Positions 40,420-51,054 of a DNA stretch of 64,000 nucleotides are shown piece by piece. The notes under the pieces were generated by a model. It saw only the letters and a program-made list of their open reading frames with translations. It was not told the DNA's origin and searched no databases. Source of the stretch: Achromobacter marplatensis (GTDB taxonomy: Bacteria; Pseudomonadota; Gammaproteobacteria; Burkholderiales; Burkholderiaceae_B); contig NZ_NJIG01000015.1 of the NCBI RefSeq assembly GCF_002209535.1, forward strand, positions 1 to 64,000, in the 5' to 3' direction. Position numbers and translations under genes: made by a program. Numbering within the stretch: position 1 is the first letter of the stretch; each line of letters begins with the position of its first letter.

Positions 40420-41544
40420 TCAAGCCATCTGGCTCAAGGTCTTGCGAAAACGCGCCAGAGAAAACGCGAACAGGACTGTGCCGATCAGCGCCAGCGCCAG
40501 GAATGGCTGCCACACGACGCTTAAGCCCGCGCCGCGGTAGAGGATTGCCTGGCCGAGTTCCACGAAGTGCGTGGTGGGGGCGGCCAGCATGATGTGCTGC
40601 ACAAAGTCCGGCATGCTTTCACGCGGCGTGGTGCCGCCGGACAGCATTTGAAGCGGCAACAGGACCAGTACCAGCAGCATGCCGAATTGCGGCATGCTGC
40701 GCGCCAGCGTGGCCATGAAGATGCCCATGGAGGTCGTCGCGAAGAGGTGCAGCGCCGCTCCCGCTAGGAACAGCGCCACGGACCCTTCGATCGGCACGTG
40801 TAACAGGCCACGCACGATGAAAGTCAACGATAGCCCAGCGGAGGCCAGTACGACCAGCCCCATCGACCATACCTTCGCCACCATGATTTCGGTGGGGGTG
40901 ACTGGCATCACCAGCAGGTGCTCGATGGTGCCGTGTTCGCGTTCGCGAATGAGCGCGGCGCCGGTCAGGATGATGGACAGCATGGTCACGTTGTTGATGA
41001 TTTCCATCATCGCGCCAAACCATGCCTGCGTCAGGTTAGGGTTAAAGCGCATGCGCACGGCCAGCTCCACCGGCAGTTCGGTGGGTGCGCGGTAGCGTTT
41101 GACGAATTCGTTGATCTCGTCGGTGACGATCTGCTGGATGTAGCTGCTGCCGGTGAACGCCTGGCTCATGCGGGTGGCGTCCACGTTCAGCTGGATTTCC
41201 GCCGGGCGGGCGGCCAGCACGTCGCGTTGGAAGTTCGGCGGAATGTTGACCGAGAACGTGTATTTCCCCGCATCCATGCCGGCATCGGCCTGGGCTGCGG
41301 TGATGAATGCGGGGGGCGTGAAGTGCGGCGGATAGAAGGCCGACGCGATGCGCGCGGATAGCGGGGAGGCGTCCTCGTCCACCACGGCAATGGGCGCGTT
41401 GTGCAGGGTTTCGGGCATCGCCGTGGCCGCCGTATAGATCATTAGCGTGAACGACACGGCGATCAGGATCAGCATCATCGGGTCGCGCGCCAGGCTCCAC
41501 AGCTCCTTGACGCCCAGACGGAAGATATTGGCCAGGTGTCTCAT
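40420..41544 (-). CDS. ABC-2-type transporter permease (YhhJ-like)
   Basis: This 374-aa inner-membrane protein has a first helix at about 24-44, a long periplasmic domain (45-175), and five C-terminal helices with EREHGTIEHLLVMPVTPTEI, the ABC-2 signature. It starts one base after the stop of the ATPase/permease fusion gene and is the last gene of the exporter operon. Confidence 0.9.
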   Translation of the reverse strand: MRHLANIFRLGVKELWSLARDPMMLILIAVSFTLMIYTAATAMPETLHNAPIAVVDEDASPLSARIASAFYPPHFTPPAFITAAQADAGMDAGKYTFSVNIPPNFQRDVLAARPAEIQLNVDATRMSQAFTGSSYIQQIVTDEINEFVKRYRAPTELPVELAVRMRFNPNLTQAWFGAMMEIINNVTMLSIILTGAALIREREHGTIEHLLVMPVTPTEIMVAKVWSMGLVVLASAGLSLTFIVRGLLHVPIEGSVALFLAGAALHLFATTSMGIFMATLARSMPQFGMLLVLVLLPLQMLSGGTTPRESMPDFVQHIMLAAPTTHFVELGQAILYRGAGLSVVWQPFLALALIGTVLFAFSLARFRKTLSQMA

Positions 41545-44283
41545 TCATGCCTCCTGTTTCTTCAGCAGGAGCACCGAGGCGCCCAGGATGATCGGGATGG
41601 CGGCCAACAGCGGCCAGAACGACCCTTGCAGCGCCGTGAAATCCAGCGCCTTGCTGAACACGCCGCGGCTGATCGTCAGCATGTGCGTGGCGGGGTAGAC
41701 CTGCCCGATCAATCGTCCGCCGCCTTCCAGCGACGACACCGGATTAAGCAGGCCGGCGAACTGCACGGCGGGCACCAGCGTGCCGATCATGGTGAAGAAC
41801 AGCGCCGCGATCTGGCTGCGCGTGAACGTCGAGGCCAAGAGACCGATGGCGGTGGCCACCACGTTGTAGATCAGCGCGGCCGCCAGCAAGGTTGCGAAGC
41901 TGCCGGTGATGGGGACGCCGAACAGCGTGACCGCCAGCAAGGTCATCAGCAGGAAATTCAACATCGCCAGGGCCACGTAGGGCGCCTGCTTGCCCAGCAG
42001 GAATTCCAGGCGCGTGACCGGCGTGACGTACAGGTTGATGATGGATCCCAGTTCCTTTTCGCGCACGACGGCCAGGGCCGTCAGCATCGCGGGCATCATG
42101 AGCAGCAGCAGCGGAATCACCGCCGGCACCATCGCGGGCAGGCTGCGCACGTCGGGGTTGTAGCGGAACCGCGTTTCGATGCTGACTGGCTGCGTGGCGT
42201 TGGCTCCCAGCCGTTCGCGCGCCTGCTGCATGAGCCAGCCCTGATGCATGCCCAGTACGTATCCGCGGATGGTCTCGGCGCGCTGTGGCATGGCGCCGTC
42301 AATCCAGACGCCGATCTGCGCTGGCTTGCCGCGCGCCACATCGCGGGCGAAACCCTGCGGGATCTCGATCGCCAGCGACAGCTCGCCGCTGCGCATGCGC
42401 GCATCCATGTCCTGGTAGTCCTTGATGGAGGGCTGCTCGATGAAGTAACGGGAGCCGGACAGATTCAGGCTGTAGTTCTGGCTTAGCGTGGTCTGGTCGC
42501 GGTCCATGACGGCGTAGCGCAGGTCTTCCACGTCCAGGCTGATGCCGTATCCCATCACGAACATCAGCAGCAGGGATCCCGCGAGGGCCAGCGTGGCGCG
42601 CACCGGGTCGCGCCGCAGCTCCAGCGATTCGCGCCACATGTAGCTCAGGGCGCGCTGGAAGCTGAAGCCGCGGTGCGGCGCCGGGGCGGGCGCGTCGGCG
42701 GGCGCGGCATCGGTCGCTTCGGCCCCCTCTTCGGGCTGCGTGCCGGCGCCGGCGTCGATCAGATACGCGATGAACGCCTCTTCCAGCGTCTTCGCGCCGC
42801 GCAACCGCGTGATTTCGGCGGGCGATGCGCTGACCAGCACCTTGCCCGCATGCATCAATGACATCCGGTCGCAGCGCTGCGCCTCGTTCATGAAGTGCGT
42901 CGAGATGAAGATGGTGACCTGGTCCTGCCTGGCCAGCGCAATCAGCAAGCGCCAGAAATTGTCGCGCGCAACCGGGTCCACGCCCGAGGTGGGTTCGTCC
43001 AGGATCAGCAGTTCGGGTTTATGCACCATGGCCACCGCCAACGACAGACGCTGGCGCACGCCCATCGGCAGGCTCTCGGGCAAGCTGTCCAGCGCGTCGG
43101 CGAGGTCAAAGCGCGCCACCATCTCGTCCACGCGGCCCGCAATCTCGGCTTCCGGCACATGGAACAGGCGCGCGTGCAGCACCAGGTTCTGCCGCACGGT
43201 CAGCTCGCCATACAGCGAGAAGGCCTGCGACATGTAGCCGACGCGACGGCGCGTGTCGATGTTCTTCGGGTCGACTTCCTGGCCGAACAGCCATGCCTGT
43301 CCTTCGCTGGCGGGCAACAGGCCCGTCAGCATTTTCATCGTCGTGGATTTGCCGCAGCCGTTGGACCCCAGGAAGCCGAAGATCTCGCCGCGACGGATGC
43401 GAAAGTTCACGTGGTCCACGGCCACGAAGTCGCCGAAGCGCATGGTCAAGTCGCGGGCTTCGATGGCGATTTCAGCCTGGTTGTCGATGGCCAGCGGCAC
43501 GATTTCCACCGGCTTGTGGCCGCGGCGCTTGGCCTCGGGCAGCAGCGCGATGAAGGCGGCTTCCAAGCCGTCTGCGCCGGTGCGCTCGGTCAGCGCTACC
43601 GGGGTGCCGGTGGCCAGTACCCGGCCCTCGTCCATGGCGATCAGCCAGTCGAAGCGCTGCGCCTCGTCCATGTAGGCGGTGGCGACGATCACGCTCATGC
43701 CCGGGCGTTCGCCCCGTATCTCGTTGATCAGGTCCCAGAATTGCGCACGCGCCAGCGGATCCACGCCGGTCGTCGGTTCGTCCAGGATCAGCAGGTCGGG
43801 GTCATGGATCAGCGCGCAGCACAGGCCCAGCTTTTGCTTCATGCCCCCCGACAGCTTGCCGGCTGGGCGCGACAGGAATGCAGACATGCCGGTGCTGCGC
43901 GTCAGGCTGTCGATGCGCCGCCGCCGTTCGGCCTCATCATGGCCGAAGAGGCGGCCGAAGAATTGCAGGTTCTCTTCCACCGAAAGGGTGGGGTACAGGT
44001 TCTTGCCCAGGCCCTGCGGCATGTAGGCGATGCGCGGGCAGACCGCGTCGCGGTGGCGGCTGCTGGCCATGTCGCCGCCCAGCACGTCGATGCGCCCTTC
44101 CTGCACGGCGCGGGCGCCCGCCACCAGCGCCAGCAGGCTGGACTTGCCTACGCCGTCGGGGCCGATCAGGCCCACCATGCGACCGGCCGGAATGTCCAGC
44201 GTGATGCCGTCCAGGGCCACGGTCTTGCCGTAGCGCAGGCTGACGCCTGCCAGCGTGACGACGGGAGGGGCGGACGTGTCCAT
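41545..44283 (-). CDS. Fused double ATPase-permease ABC exporter (RbbA/YhiH-like)
   Basis: This 912-aa protein has two ATP-binding cassettes and a C-terminal ABC-2 membrane domain. Walker A motifs are GPDGVGKSS (41-49) and GSNGCGKST in the second cassette; signatures [13 protein letters not shown] and [13 protein letters not shown] and Walker [13 protein letters not shown] and [12 protein letters not shown] follow. The membrane part (about 555-912) has a large periplasmic domain and the [21 protein letters not shown] motif. It is energiser of a tripartite drug or lipid exporter with the adjacent adaptor. Confidence 0.93.
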   Translation of the reverse strand: MDTSAPPVVTLAGVSLRYGKTVALDGITLDIPAGRMVGLIGPDGVGKSSLLALVAGARAVQEGRIDVLGGDMASSRHRDAVCPRIAYMPQGLGKNLYPTLSVEENLQFFGRLFGHDEAERRRRIDSLTRSTGMSAFLSRPAGKLSGGMKQKLGLCCALIHDPDLLILDEPTTGVDPLARAQFWDLINEIRGERPGMSVIVATAYMDEAQRFDWLIAMDEGRVLATGTPVALTERTGADGLEAAFIALLPEAKRRGHKPVEIVPLAIDNQAEIAIEARDLTMRFGDFVAVDHVNFRIRRGEIFGFLGSNGCGKSTTMKMLTGLLPASEGQAWLFGQEVDPKNIDTRRRVGYMSQAFSLYGELTVRQNLVLHARLFHVPEAEIAGRVDEMVARFDLADALDSLPESLPMGVRQRLSLAVAMVHKPELLILDEPTSGVDPVARDNFWRLLIALARQDQVTIFISTHFMNEAQRCDRMSLMHAGKVLVSASPAEITRLRGAKTLEEAFIAYLIDAGAGTQPEEGAEATDAAPADAPAPAPHRGFSFQRALSYMWRESLELRRDPVRATLALAGSLLLMFVMGYGISLDVEDLRYAVMDRDQTTLSQNYSLNLSGSRYFIEQPSIKDYQDMDARMRSGELSLAIEIPQGFARDVARGKPAQIGVWIDGAMPQRAETIRGYVLGMHQGWLMQQARERLGANATQPVSIETRFRYNPDVRSLPAMVPAVIPLLLLMMPAMLTALAVVREKELGSIINLYVTPVTRLEFLLGKQAPYVALAMLNFLLMTLLAVTLFGVPITGSFATLLAAALIYNVVATAIGLLASTFTRSQIAALFFTMIGTLVPAVQFAGLLNPVSSLEGGGRLIGQVYPATHMLTISRGVFSKALDFTALQGSFWPLLAAIPIILGASVLLLKKQEA

Positions 44284-45350
44284 CAGGGCACGCGGACTTC
44301 AAGGTTGGCGGGCCATGCCGCGTCGGCGTCCAGCTTCAGCCAGGCCACGCCCGGCAGGCCGGTCTTGACCTGCTTCAGATGCTGCGCAAGCAAGTCCTGG
44401 CTGATCTGCGCCTTGACGCGGAACATCAGCTTCTGGCGTTCACTGGCGGTCTCTACCGTTTTAGGCGTGAACTGCGCGGTGCTGGCCACGAACGACACCT
44501 TGGCCGGAATGACGTATTGCGGGGCGGCGTCCAGGATGATGCGCACGTCCTGGCCAAGCGCTACGCGTCCGGCCGCCTGCTCGGGCAGGAAGAAGGTCAT
44601 GTACACGTCGGACAGGTCCACCATGTTCAGCACTTTTCCGCCGGCGCCCAGCACTTCGCCCGGTTGCGCGACGCGGTATTGCACGCGGCCGTCGCGCGGG
44701 GCGCGCAGTTCGCTGTCCGCGATATCGGCGTCGATGCGGGCGATGGTGGCCAGCGCTGCAGTGACGGCCGACTGGGCGCCCACTTGCGCGGCGCGCGCCG
44801 CGTCGATGGCGGCGGCGGCTGCGGTCACCTGCGCACGCGCGGCGTTTACGGCAGCCTGCGCGCTGCGCACGCGTGCGCGGTCGTCATCCAGTTCCTGGAT
44901 CGACGATGCGCCTTCCTTGGACAGGGTTTCGGAACGCGCCAGCCGGCGGCGCGCGGCATCCGCTTCGCTTTCGCGTTGCGCCACCACAGCCTCGGCGGCC
45001 AGCTTGTCGCTTTCGCGCTGGGCCACCTGCGCGGCGGCGCTGGCGGCGCTGTTGATGGCCTGCTGATGCTGCGCGCGGGCCTCTTCGCGCTGCGCGTTCA
45101 GCGTGTCGATCTGCATGCGGGCGAGCGGCTGGCCGGCCGTGACGAAGTCGCCTTCAATGGCCAGCACGTCCCGCACGCGACCGGCCAGCTTGGTGGCCAC
45201 GTCGATCTCGGTGGCCTCGATGCGGCCGTTGCCGCTGATGAAACCGTCGCCCGGTCCTCTGTCGGCCAACAGGCGCCAGCCGGCGTAACCCGCCGCGGCC
45301 ACCGCCAGGGCGATCAGGATGGGAATCAGTTTTCGGGAGGGCAGGCGCAT
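44283..45350 (-). CDS. HlyD-family membrane fusion protein (YhiI-like)
   Basis: This 355-aa periplasmic adaptor has a membrane anchor at 8-26 ([18 protein letters not shown]), a lipoyl/barrel-sandwich start [18 protein letters not shown], a long coiled coil (about 75-205, rich in Ala/Gln/Glu) and the C-terminal beta-barrel ([19 protein letters not shown]). It bridges the ABC exporter to the outer-membrane factor. It overlaps the ATPase gene by one base. Confidence 0.93.
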   Translation of the reverse strand: MRLPSRKLIPILIALAVAAAGYAGWRLLADRGPGDGFISGNGRIEATEIDVATKLAGRVRDVLAIEGDFVTAGQPLARMQIDTLNAQREEARAQHQQAINSAASAAAQVAQRESDKLAAEAVVAQRESEADAARRRLARSETLSKEGASSIQELDDDRARVRSAQAAVNAARAQVTAAAAAIDAARAAQVGAQSAVTAALATIARIDADIADSELRAPRDGRVQYRVAQPGEVLGAGGKVLNMVDLSDVYMTFFLPEQAAGRVALGQDVRIILDAAPQYVIPAKVSFVASTAQFTPKTVETASERQKLMFRVKAQISQDLLAQHLKQVKTGLPGVAWLKLDADAAWPANLEVRVP

Positions 45351-45367
45351 GGTGTCGATTCCTTGGA

Positions 45368-46825
45368 TTATTGGAGGGCGGCGTCGGCCGAGGCCGCAGC
45401 CGACGCTTGCGTGCCGCCGCCCAGCGCGGCATACAGGCCGACTCGGCTGGACAGCAAGGCGCGGCGCGTCTGTACCAGTGTTTGTTGCGCGGCCAGGAGG
45501 TCGCGCTGGGCATCCAGCACCTCCAGGTAGGGCGACGCGCCGTGGTCATAGCGCAGCTGCGCCAGGCGGGCGCGTTCTGTCTGCGCGGCGACGGTAGCGC
45601 GCAATACCTCCACTTGCTCGGCCAGCCAGTGCCGCGCCGACAGCGCGTCGGACACGTCGCGGAAGGCGGCCTGGATGGTTTTCTCGTAGCCGGCCACGGC
45701 CTGGTCGCGCCGCGCCTCCGCCAAGTCCAGCGCGGACTGGCGGCGGCCGGCGTCGAAGATCGGCAGGCTGATGCTGGGTGCGAAGTTCCAGGCGCGGCTT
45801 GCGCCCGAGAACAGGCCGTCGAGCTCGGCGCTGGCCGTGCCGAACGCACCCGTCAGCGTGATGCTGGGCAAGAAGGCCGCGCGGGCCGCGCCAATGTTGG
45901 CGTTGGCCGCTTGCAGCTGGTGTTCTGCCGCGACGATGTCGGGGCGGTTGACCAGCAGGTCCGAAGGCAGCCCGGCCGGCAGTTCACGCATGACGGCCGT
46001 ATCGTCCAGGGGTTCTGCCTGTTCAGGCAAGTTCAGCGGGGCGCCCACCAGCAGTGCCAGCGCATGGGCCTGTTCGGCACGGATGCGCTCCAGGTCCGCA
46101 CCTAGTGCGCGCGCTTGCTGCCACAACGTCTCCACCTGGGTCAGGTCCAGTTTGGAGATCGCGCCCTCTTCGAACCGGCGGCGAAAGATGCGTAGTGATT
46201 CGGCGCGCGACGCGATGGTCTCGCGGGTCAGTTCCAGCCGTTCGTCCAGTTCGCGCAGCGTCAGATAACTGTCGGCCACTTGCGTGATGAGGCTTAGCGT
46301 GGCGGCCTGCGCTGCGGCGTCAGTAGCCAGGTAGTTCTGCAGCGCGGCGTCCTTCAGGCTGCGCACGCGGCCCCAGAAGTCCAACTCCCAACTGGCCAAC
46401 CCCAAACCCACCTGATACTGGCTGCTGACTTGGGGCTGGCCCGTCAGGTTCAGGTCGCCCGGCACGCGGGCGCGGGTGCCGTCGGCCTGCACCCCAACGG
46501 TGGGAAACTGATCGGCGCGCTGGATGCCGTACAGGGCGCGCGCTTCTTGCACACGCGCCAACGCCGTGCGCAGATCTCGGTTGTTGACCAGCGCGGTATC
46601 GATCAATGCCTGTAGCGCGGGATCGGAGAAGTACGTCCGCCAAGGGATGCACGACGTGGACAGTTCGGCGGGGCGGGCCGCCGGCGCATCGTAGGCGGCC
46701 GGCACGGGCAGGGCAGGGCGGCTGTAGGGCGGCGCCATGGACACGCATCCGGCCGCCATCAGCAGGGCCAGCATGGCGGGCGCGATGCGCAGGGCGGTTT
46801 TGACTGGAAGCGGACAACGGGTCAT
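45368..46825 (-). CDS. Outer-membrane efflux lipoprotein (NodT/TolC family)
   Basis: This 485-aa protein has a lipobox (MAAGC) at about residues 23-27. Twin OEP repeats follow with typical [37 protein letters not shown] and [24 protein letters not shown] segments. It is first gene of the operon outer-membrane factor / adaptor / ATPase / permease. The promoter region is shared with the divergent TetR gene. Confidence 0.92.
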   Translation of the reverse strand: MTRCPLPVKTALRIAPAMLALLMAAGCVSMAPPYSRPALPVPAAYDAPAARPAELSTSCIPWRTYFSDPALQALIDTALVNNRDLRTALARVQEARALYGIQRADQFPTVGVQADGTRARVPGDLNLTGQPQVSSQYQVGLGLASWELDFWGRVRSLKDAALQNYLATDAAAQAATLSLITQVADSYLTLRELDERLELTRETIASRAESLRIFRRRFEEGAISKLDLTQVETLWQQARALGADLERIRAEQAHALALLVGAPLNLPEQAEPLDDTAVMRELPAGLPSDLLVNRPDIVAAEHQLQAANANIGAARAAFLPSITLTGAFGTASAELDGLFSGASRAWNFAPSISLPIFDAGRRQSALDLAEARRDQAVAGYEKTIQAAFRDVSDALSARHWLAEQVEVLRATVAAQTERARLAQLRYDHGASPYLEVLDAQRDLLAAQQTLVQTRRALLSSRVGLYAALGGGTQASAAASADAALQ

Positions 46826-46950
46826 GCATGGGTCTCCAGCGCAGGGTGGGCCGGGCGCGTCTTTTGGCGGACAGGCTTGTGGCCCGACGCCTGGACGGAC
46901 CCGCTACCCGGGTCATGCAACCATTGTGCCGAGGACGCGGCGCACATTCC

Positions 46951-46964
46951 TTGATGCGCATCAA
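46951..46964. promoter_or_regulatory. Perfect FNR/ANR-type box TTGATGCGCATCAA
   Basis: The sequence matches the consensus TTGAT-N4-ATCAA on both strands and extends to a 16-bp palindrome. It lies 126 bp upstream of the efflux operon start and 55 bp upstream of the TetR start, just left of a TetR-type palindrome. Oxygen-responsive control of either gene is inferred. Confidence 0.5.
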
Positions 46965-46969
46965 GTTAG

Positions 46970-46983
46970 CGACTGACCAGTCG
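46970..46983. promoter_or_regulatory. TetR-type operator CGACTGACCAGTCG
   Basis: A perfect 6-bp inverted repeat with a 2-bp centre, in the GACTGACCAGTC style common for AcrR/TetR proteins. It lies 35 bp before the TetR ATG, so autoregulation and repression of the divergent efflux operon are likely. A promoter -10-like TTTTTAAT follows at 46985. Confidence 0.6.
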
Positions 46984-47018
46984 GTTTTTAATGGCGGAAA
47001 TTGTTCGAGGGATCCGCC

Positions 47019-47639
47019 ATGCGCGTGCAACGCCGCCGTTTACCTCCTGCCGTGCGCGTCGGGCAGATTCTGGACGCGGCATTGCAGGCTTTCTCGCAAG
47101 CCGGCTATGCCGGTACCAGGATGGACGACATCGCGCTGCAGGCCGGCTTGTCCAAAGGTGGCCTCTACGCCCACTTCTCCAGCAAGGAAGCAGTGTTCGA
47201 AGCCTTGCTGGCGCGCCATCTGGACCCGGCCCCGCTGGATGTGGATGCCGTGGTCGACGGCGCCTCGTCGCCGCGCCATCTGGCCGAACGCATCGTGAAC
47301 CATCTGTATGCGAGCCTCGCCGACCCGGCCACGGTCAGCACGATGCGGCTGCTGCTGGCCGAAAGCGGCCGCGTGCCGCATCTGGCCGCTCGCTGGCGCC
47401 GAGAGACTACCGGCGCGCGCCAGGCGGACATCGGCAGGGTGCTGCAGCGCGCCCGGGCGCGCGGGCTGTGCGGCGATTGCCTGGCGCTCGAGCACCCTTG
47501 GCTGCTGTTGGCGCCCGTCATCCACACGATCGTGATGTCGGCGCTGATGGGGCCGCAAGAACGCGTGAACCTGGCGGCGCGGCGCCGGGGGCACGTGGCG
47601 CTGATCCGCCGGCTGCTCGAGCCGGAAGTCGCGGCCTGA
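47019..47639 (+). CDS. TetR-family regulator of the efflux operon
   Basis: This 206-aa protein has an N-terminal HTH (ILDAALQAFSQAGYAGTRMD, ALQAGLSKGGLYAHFSSKEA) and a helical ligand domain. It is divergent from the outer-membrane factor gene with a palindromic operator between. The start ATG 47019 gives MRVQRRRLPP; an upstream TTG at 47001 is in frame. Confidence 0.92.
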   Translation: MRVQRRRLPPAVRVGQILDAALQAFSQAGYAGTRMDDIALQAGLSKGGLYAHFSSKEAVFEALLARHLDPAPLDVDAVVDGASSPRHLAERIVNHLYASLADPATVSTMRLLLAESGRVPHLAARWRRETTGARQADIGRVLQRARARGLCGDCLALEHPWLLLAPVIHTIVMSALMGPQERVNLAARRRGHVALIRRLLEPEVAA

Positions 47640-47799
47640 CGCGCAGCCGGTCTTAGGGCAGAATTGCGCCCGGCGCGGGCGTGGTGGCGCACCCCGCCGC
47701 AAGTTTCTTGACGCTGAGTCCCGCTTGGTGTCCTATCCATGCACGGAGTCATTGCACATTGACGGAATATCCAGCGAGGCGCTTTTGTCGACATCAGGG

Positions 47800-49368
47800 A
47801 TGACGGTTCGTGTGCCATCTTGGCGCTATCTGCCAGTGGCGTTCGCCTTGGTCGTTCCCGTCCTGCTGTGCGTGGGCTGGACCTGGCTGCACGCCAAGAA
47901 TGAGCAGCGCAGCGCGGCTGAAGCCGCGGCGAAGATCGTTCGCGTCCAGGTCGACAACATGCTCTCCCAGGCCTGGACCCTGCTGGACCGCGTGGCGGAA
48001 CTCACGCCCAAGCCCTGCGCCGAGGTGCTGTCCACGTTGCAGCGCTGGAGTTCGCTGAATCCGTATTTCCGGTCACTGATCCTGGCGAACAACGAACATA
48101 TCTACTGTTCGTCTGTCGTAGGAGACGTGGACTTCACCCTTGGCAATTTCCGGCATTGGTTCGAGGGCATCCCGCCCGAGCGCTGGCTGTTTTCGGTGGC
48201 GGGCACGCCGCTGGCGCCAGGCCGCCCCGCGATCCTGCTGGGCAAACCAGGAGCGCCGGGATATAGCGGCGCGGTGGCGGTGGACGGCCGTTACGTGCTG
48301 GACTTGTTGAACGCTGTGGCGACGCTGGGCGATTACCGGTTCGAGCTCACGGTGGGTAAAGGGGCGCCTATTCGCAGCGACTCCTGGAATGCGCGTCAGG
48401 GCCCTGCTGAACTCGTATACGAGGAGGTCACACGCGACAATGGCGGTGTGGCGCTGTCCATCAAGGTCATGGCGCCATCCGAAAGCGTGGTGAGCGCCTG
48501 GCAACAACTGATGCTGAGCTATTTGCCGGTGGCCATGCTGATCGGCGCCGGGCTGGCGTTTGCAGCCTACCTCCTGCAGGCGAACCGGCTGTCGTTCAAA
48601 GAGCAATTGCGCCGCGCCATGCAGGCCGATGAGTTCCAGGTGTACTACCAGCCGGTGTATGGCCAGTTGACGGGGCAATGCGAAGGCGTCGAGGCGCTGA
48701 TGCGTTGGAACCGGCCAGGGGTGGGCTTCGTGCGGCCGGACATCTTCATCGCCGCGGCCGAGGCCGAAGACATGATCATTCCGCTGACGCAACACCTGCT
48801 GCGGTTGATCGAACGCGACCTGCAAACGTGGCAGACGCCGCCGGACTTTCACATCGGCGTGAACATCGCGCCCGAACACTTGTCCAGCCCCGGGCTGGTG
48901 CCCGAAATTCAGGCTTTCCGGGCGAACGTCGCAGCGCGCCGTCCGTTGATCGTGCTGGAAATCACCGAACGCAGCCTGATATCGGATAACGGGCAGGCCC
49001 GCCGCAATATCGATGCGCTGCGTGCAGAGGGCGTGCGCGTGGCCATCGACGATTTCGGCACCGGCCACTGCTCGCTGTCGTACCTGCAGAAGTTTCCCGT
49101 GGATTACCTGAAGATCGACAAAGGCTTCGTGCATGCCATCCAGCCCACGGGCGAAGAGGCGCCGGTGCTGGACGTGATCATCACGCTGTCGCATCGGTTG
49201 AACCTGGCGGTCGTGGCCGAGGGCGTGGAGACGCAGGTGCAGTTCGACTACCTGACCTCGCGCGGGGTGGCGTTCATCCAGGGCTACCTGTTCGCGCGCC
49301 CCATGCCTTCAGCGGAATTCGTGCGCTGGTACGCCGGGCATTCGCCGCCCGGCACTCAACCCGCCTGA
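47800..49368 (+). CDS. CSS-motif EAL-domain c-di-GMP phosphodiesterase
   Basis: This 522-aa protein is of the PdeB/PdeC class, with a first helix at about 8-30, a periplasmic CSS-motif domain (cysteines in PKPCAEVL and YCSSVVGD), a second helix at about 235-262 and a cytoplasmic EAL domain. The catalytic motifs EALMRW, NIAPEHL, EITER, DDFGTGHCSLSYL and EGVET are all present. It should cleave c-di-GMP under control of periplasmic disulfide state. The start is uncertain: ATG 47800 is chosen; the frame extends to a TTG at 47725. Confidence 0.88.
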   Translation: MTVRVPSWRYLPVAFALVVPVLLCVGWTWLHAKNEQRSAAEAAAKIVRVQVDNMLSQAWTLLDRVAELTPKPCAEVLSTLQRWSSLNPYFRSLILANNEHIYCSSVVGDVDFTLGNFRHWFEGIPPERWLFSVAGTPLAPGRPAILLGKPGAPGYSGAVAVDGRYVLDLLNAVATLGDYRFELTVGKGAPIRSDSWNARQGPAELVYEEVTRDNGGVALSIKVMAPSESVVSAWQQLMLSYLPVAMLIGAGLAFAAYLLQANRLSFKEQLRRAMQADEFQVYYQPVYGQLTGQCEGVEALMRWNRPGVGFVRPDIFIAAAEAEDMIIPLTQHLLRLIERDLQTWQTPPDFHIGVNIAPEHLSSPGLVPEIQAFRANVAARRPLIVLEITERSLISDNGQARRNIDALRAEGVRVAIDDFGTGHCSLSYLQKFPVDYLKIDKGFVHAIQPTGEEAPVLDVIITLSHRLNLAVVAEGVETQVQFDYLTSRGVAFIQGYLFARPMPSAEFVRWYAGHSPPGTQPA

Positions 49369-49373
49369 AACGT

Positions 49374-50585
49374 TCAGGCAGGCTTGGCCGGGGTCGCGGC
49401 CTTGGCGAAGAACAGGTCGGTGATGGCCTGGCTGTCCATGGGCTCGCCGTTGATGGCGCGCGTCAGCAGTTCGGCGCCCAGCAGTTGCACCGAAAACACC
49501 ATGTCGGGCTGCACGCGGCGGATTTTTTCCAGATGCTTGCTGGTGTTGACCAGCGCCACCGTCTTGGCGCCGCTGTCGCCGGTGGCTTCTTTGGCCGCCA
49601 GCACGATGAACGCGTTCTCGGCGTCGTCGGCGCGCAGCGCCAGCACATAGCGCGCGCGGGCCACGCCCGCGGTGTGCAGGACTTCCACACTTGAAGGGTC
49701 GCCTTCGATCAGATCTGCGGCGGCGGGATATTCCTGCGCCGAACCGGTGGGCACGATGACCGTGACTTCTTCGCCGCGGCGCCGCAGGCCCTCGTAGACG
49801 CTCAGCGCCAGCGGGGTCGCGCCTGCAATGATGATGTGGTTTTTACGCATGGCCGTGGAGAACCTGCCTTTGACCAGCCGCTTCAGATTCCCGCCGATCA
49901 CCGGGCCGGCGATCGCGCTGATGGAAGTGGCGAATACGGTGATGCCAAGAATGATAATCGACGCGGTGAACAGCCTGGCAGTGAGGGTGTGCGGCGTGAT
50001 GTCGCCATAGCCCACCGTGGACATGGACACGATCGAGAAATAGAACGCGGTGCCCGCGTCGGTGACGGGCGGATTGAATTCGTTGCCCAGGTACAGCGTG
50101 CCGAACACCGCGTAGATCAGCAGCGACAGGACACTGACCAGCGCGAACAGCGAACCCGCGGTGACGCTGGCACGGTCAAAGCGCCGCCAGTACGCAATCA
50201 ACGCAATGACCAGCACCAGCGTGTAGATGCCCAGCCCCGCGCGGCCGCCGTCACCCAGGATGCCGAAGGTGCCGATGCCGATCAACAGCACCAGCGAGAA
50301 CGCCCACGCGATGCGGGCCTTCAGGATCAGGCCCAGCGCAATCACCTGCAAGCCCACGCCAAGCACCAGGCGCGGAATTTCCAGCAGGCCCACCACGCGC
50401 ATCACTTCATGCCAGTTGTCCAGTGCCAGCCAGAACGAATACTCGCGGGCGCGCACCTCGCGCAGCACCGGGTGCATGAAGGCGTATCCGTCCAGCGCCA
50501 CCAGGATGGCCAGGCACCAGTTGGGCGGAAAGAACGCCAGCACTTTTCTGAAACGCTGCCGCAGGGATGGGAGGGTGATGGGCAT
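49374..50585 (-). CDS. Kch-like potassium channel with RCK/TrkA-N domain
   Basis: This 403-aa protein has six membrane helices and the selectivity filter TVGYGD at residues 190-195, followed by an RCK domain (NHIIIAGATPLALSVYEGLRR from about 247; IEGDPSSVEVL; KEATGDSGAKTVALVNT). It is a voltage-gated-like K+ channel, with ligand or NAD control inferred from RCK. ATG 50585 is preferred over the in-frame 50627. It ends five bases from the EAL gene stop (convergent). Confidence 0.9.
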   Translation of the reverse strand: MPITLPSLRQRFRKVLAFFPPNWCLAILVALDGYAFMHPVLREVRAREYSFWLALDNWHEVMRVVGLLEIPRLVLGVGLQVIALGLILKARIAWAFSLVLLIGIGTFGILGDGGRAGLGIYTLVLVIALIAYWRRFDRASVTAGSLFALVSVLSLLIYAVFGTLYLGNEFNPPVTDAGTAFYFSIVSMSTVGYGDITPHTLTARLFTASIIILGITVFATSISAIAGPVIGGNLKRLVKGRFSTAMRKNHIIIAGATPLALSVYEGLRRRGEEVTVIVPTGSAQEYPAAADLIEGDPSSVEVLHTAGVARARYVLALRADDAENAFIVLAAKEATGDSGAKTVALVNTSKHLEKIRRVQPDMVFSVQLLGAELLTRAINGEPMDSQAITDLFFAKAATPAKPA

Positions 50586-50783
50586 GGGAAGGCGTATCCT
50601 TTTCCGCCATTTTAGGATGGCGGCCACAACGCTTTGCTATATCTAATAGGTATAGAAGGCTATCAACAAAGAATTACTGGATTCACGCACGAAGTCCTAA
50701 ACTTCCTCCATCACGCGGCTATCCAAGAGGAAAACCGCTGATTCGGGCGATAAGCCCGCCAGCAGTCAGGGCGGGCCCAGACC

Positions 50784-50986
50784 CCGGGCGTTGATCACGT
50801 TGCAGCTTGCGTGGGGACTAGAGACCCCGCTCAGGTTCACGGTCGGACCGTGCGTGAGTAGTATGAGGCACGAATGTTGGAATCGCGTGATCCAGGTAGA
50901 AGGCATCAGTGCCGGCTGATGACTCCGGGTTCACGTGTTGTTTTAGCGCGGCGTCTTACCTCTCGGGGGCAGCGCCGCGTTTTTTT
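50784..50986 (+). ncRNA. Candidate structured small RNA with intrinsic terminator
   Basis: In the 469-bp gap without coding potential, the plus strand folds as follows. GATCACG (50793-50799) pairs with CGTGATC (50886-50892). Inside it are GGGG/CCCC around ACTAGAGA (50813-50828), and CACGG/CCGTG (50838-50852) flanked by CTCA/TGAG. Outside, CCCGG near 50783-50787 can pair with CCGGG near 50924-50928, and CATCAG/CTGATG (50904-50921) forms a side hairpin. A Rho-independent terminator ends it at 50986. The long bulged stem is 6S-like in outline, but no family was recognised. Confidence 0.45.
50947..50986 (+). terminator. Rho-independent terminator
   Basis: CGCGGCG (50947-50953) pairs with CGCCGCG (50973-50979), followed by seven T (50980-50986). 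There is no plus-strand protein gene upstream within 350 bp, so it most likely ends the small RNA candidate. Confidence 0.8.
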
Positions 50987-51054
50987 CGCCTGTCGCATTG
51001 CACGACTGGCCGGGCCGCCGGGCCTTGCTGTCCGGCTCGCCTTATGGGGTCGCC

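Noticed and set aside
41536..45066. Very long plus-strand frames opposite the ABC exporter genes
   Set aside because: Antisense shadows of high-GC coding sequence; all recognised ABC, HlyD and OEP motifs are on the minus strand.
50784..50986. Firm assignment as 6S RNA, 4.5S RNA or tmRNA
   Set aside because: The fold is only roughly 6S-like, and the conserved motifs of SRP RNA, RNase P and tmRNA were not found. Kept as an unassigned candidate.
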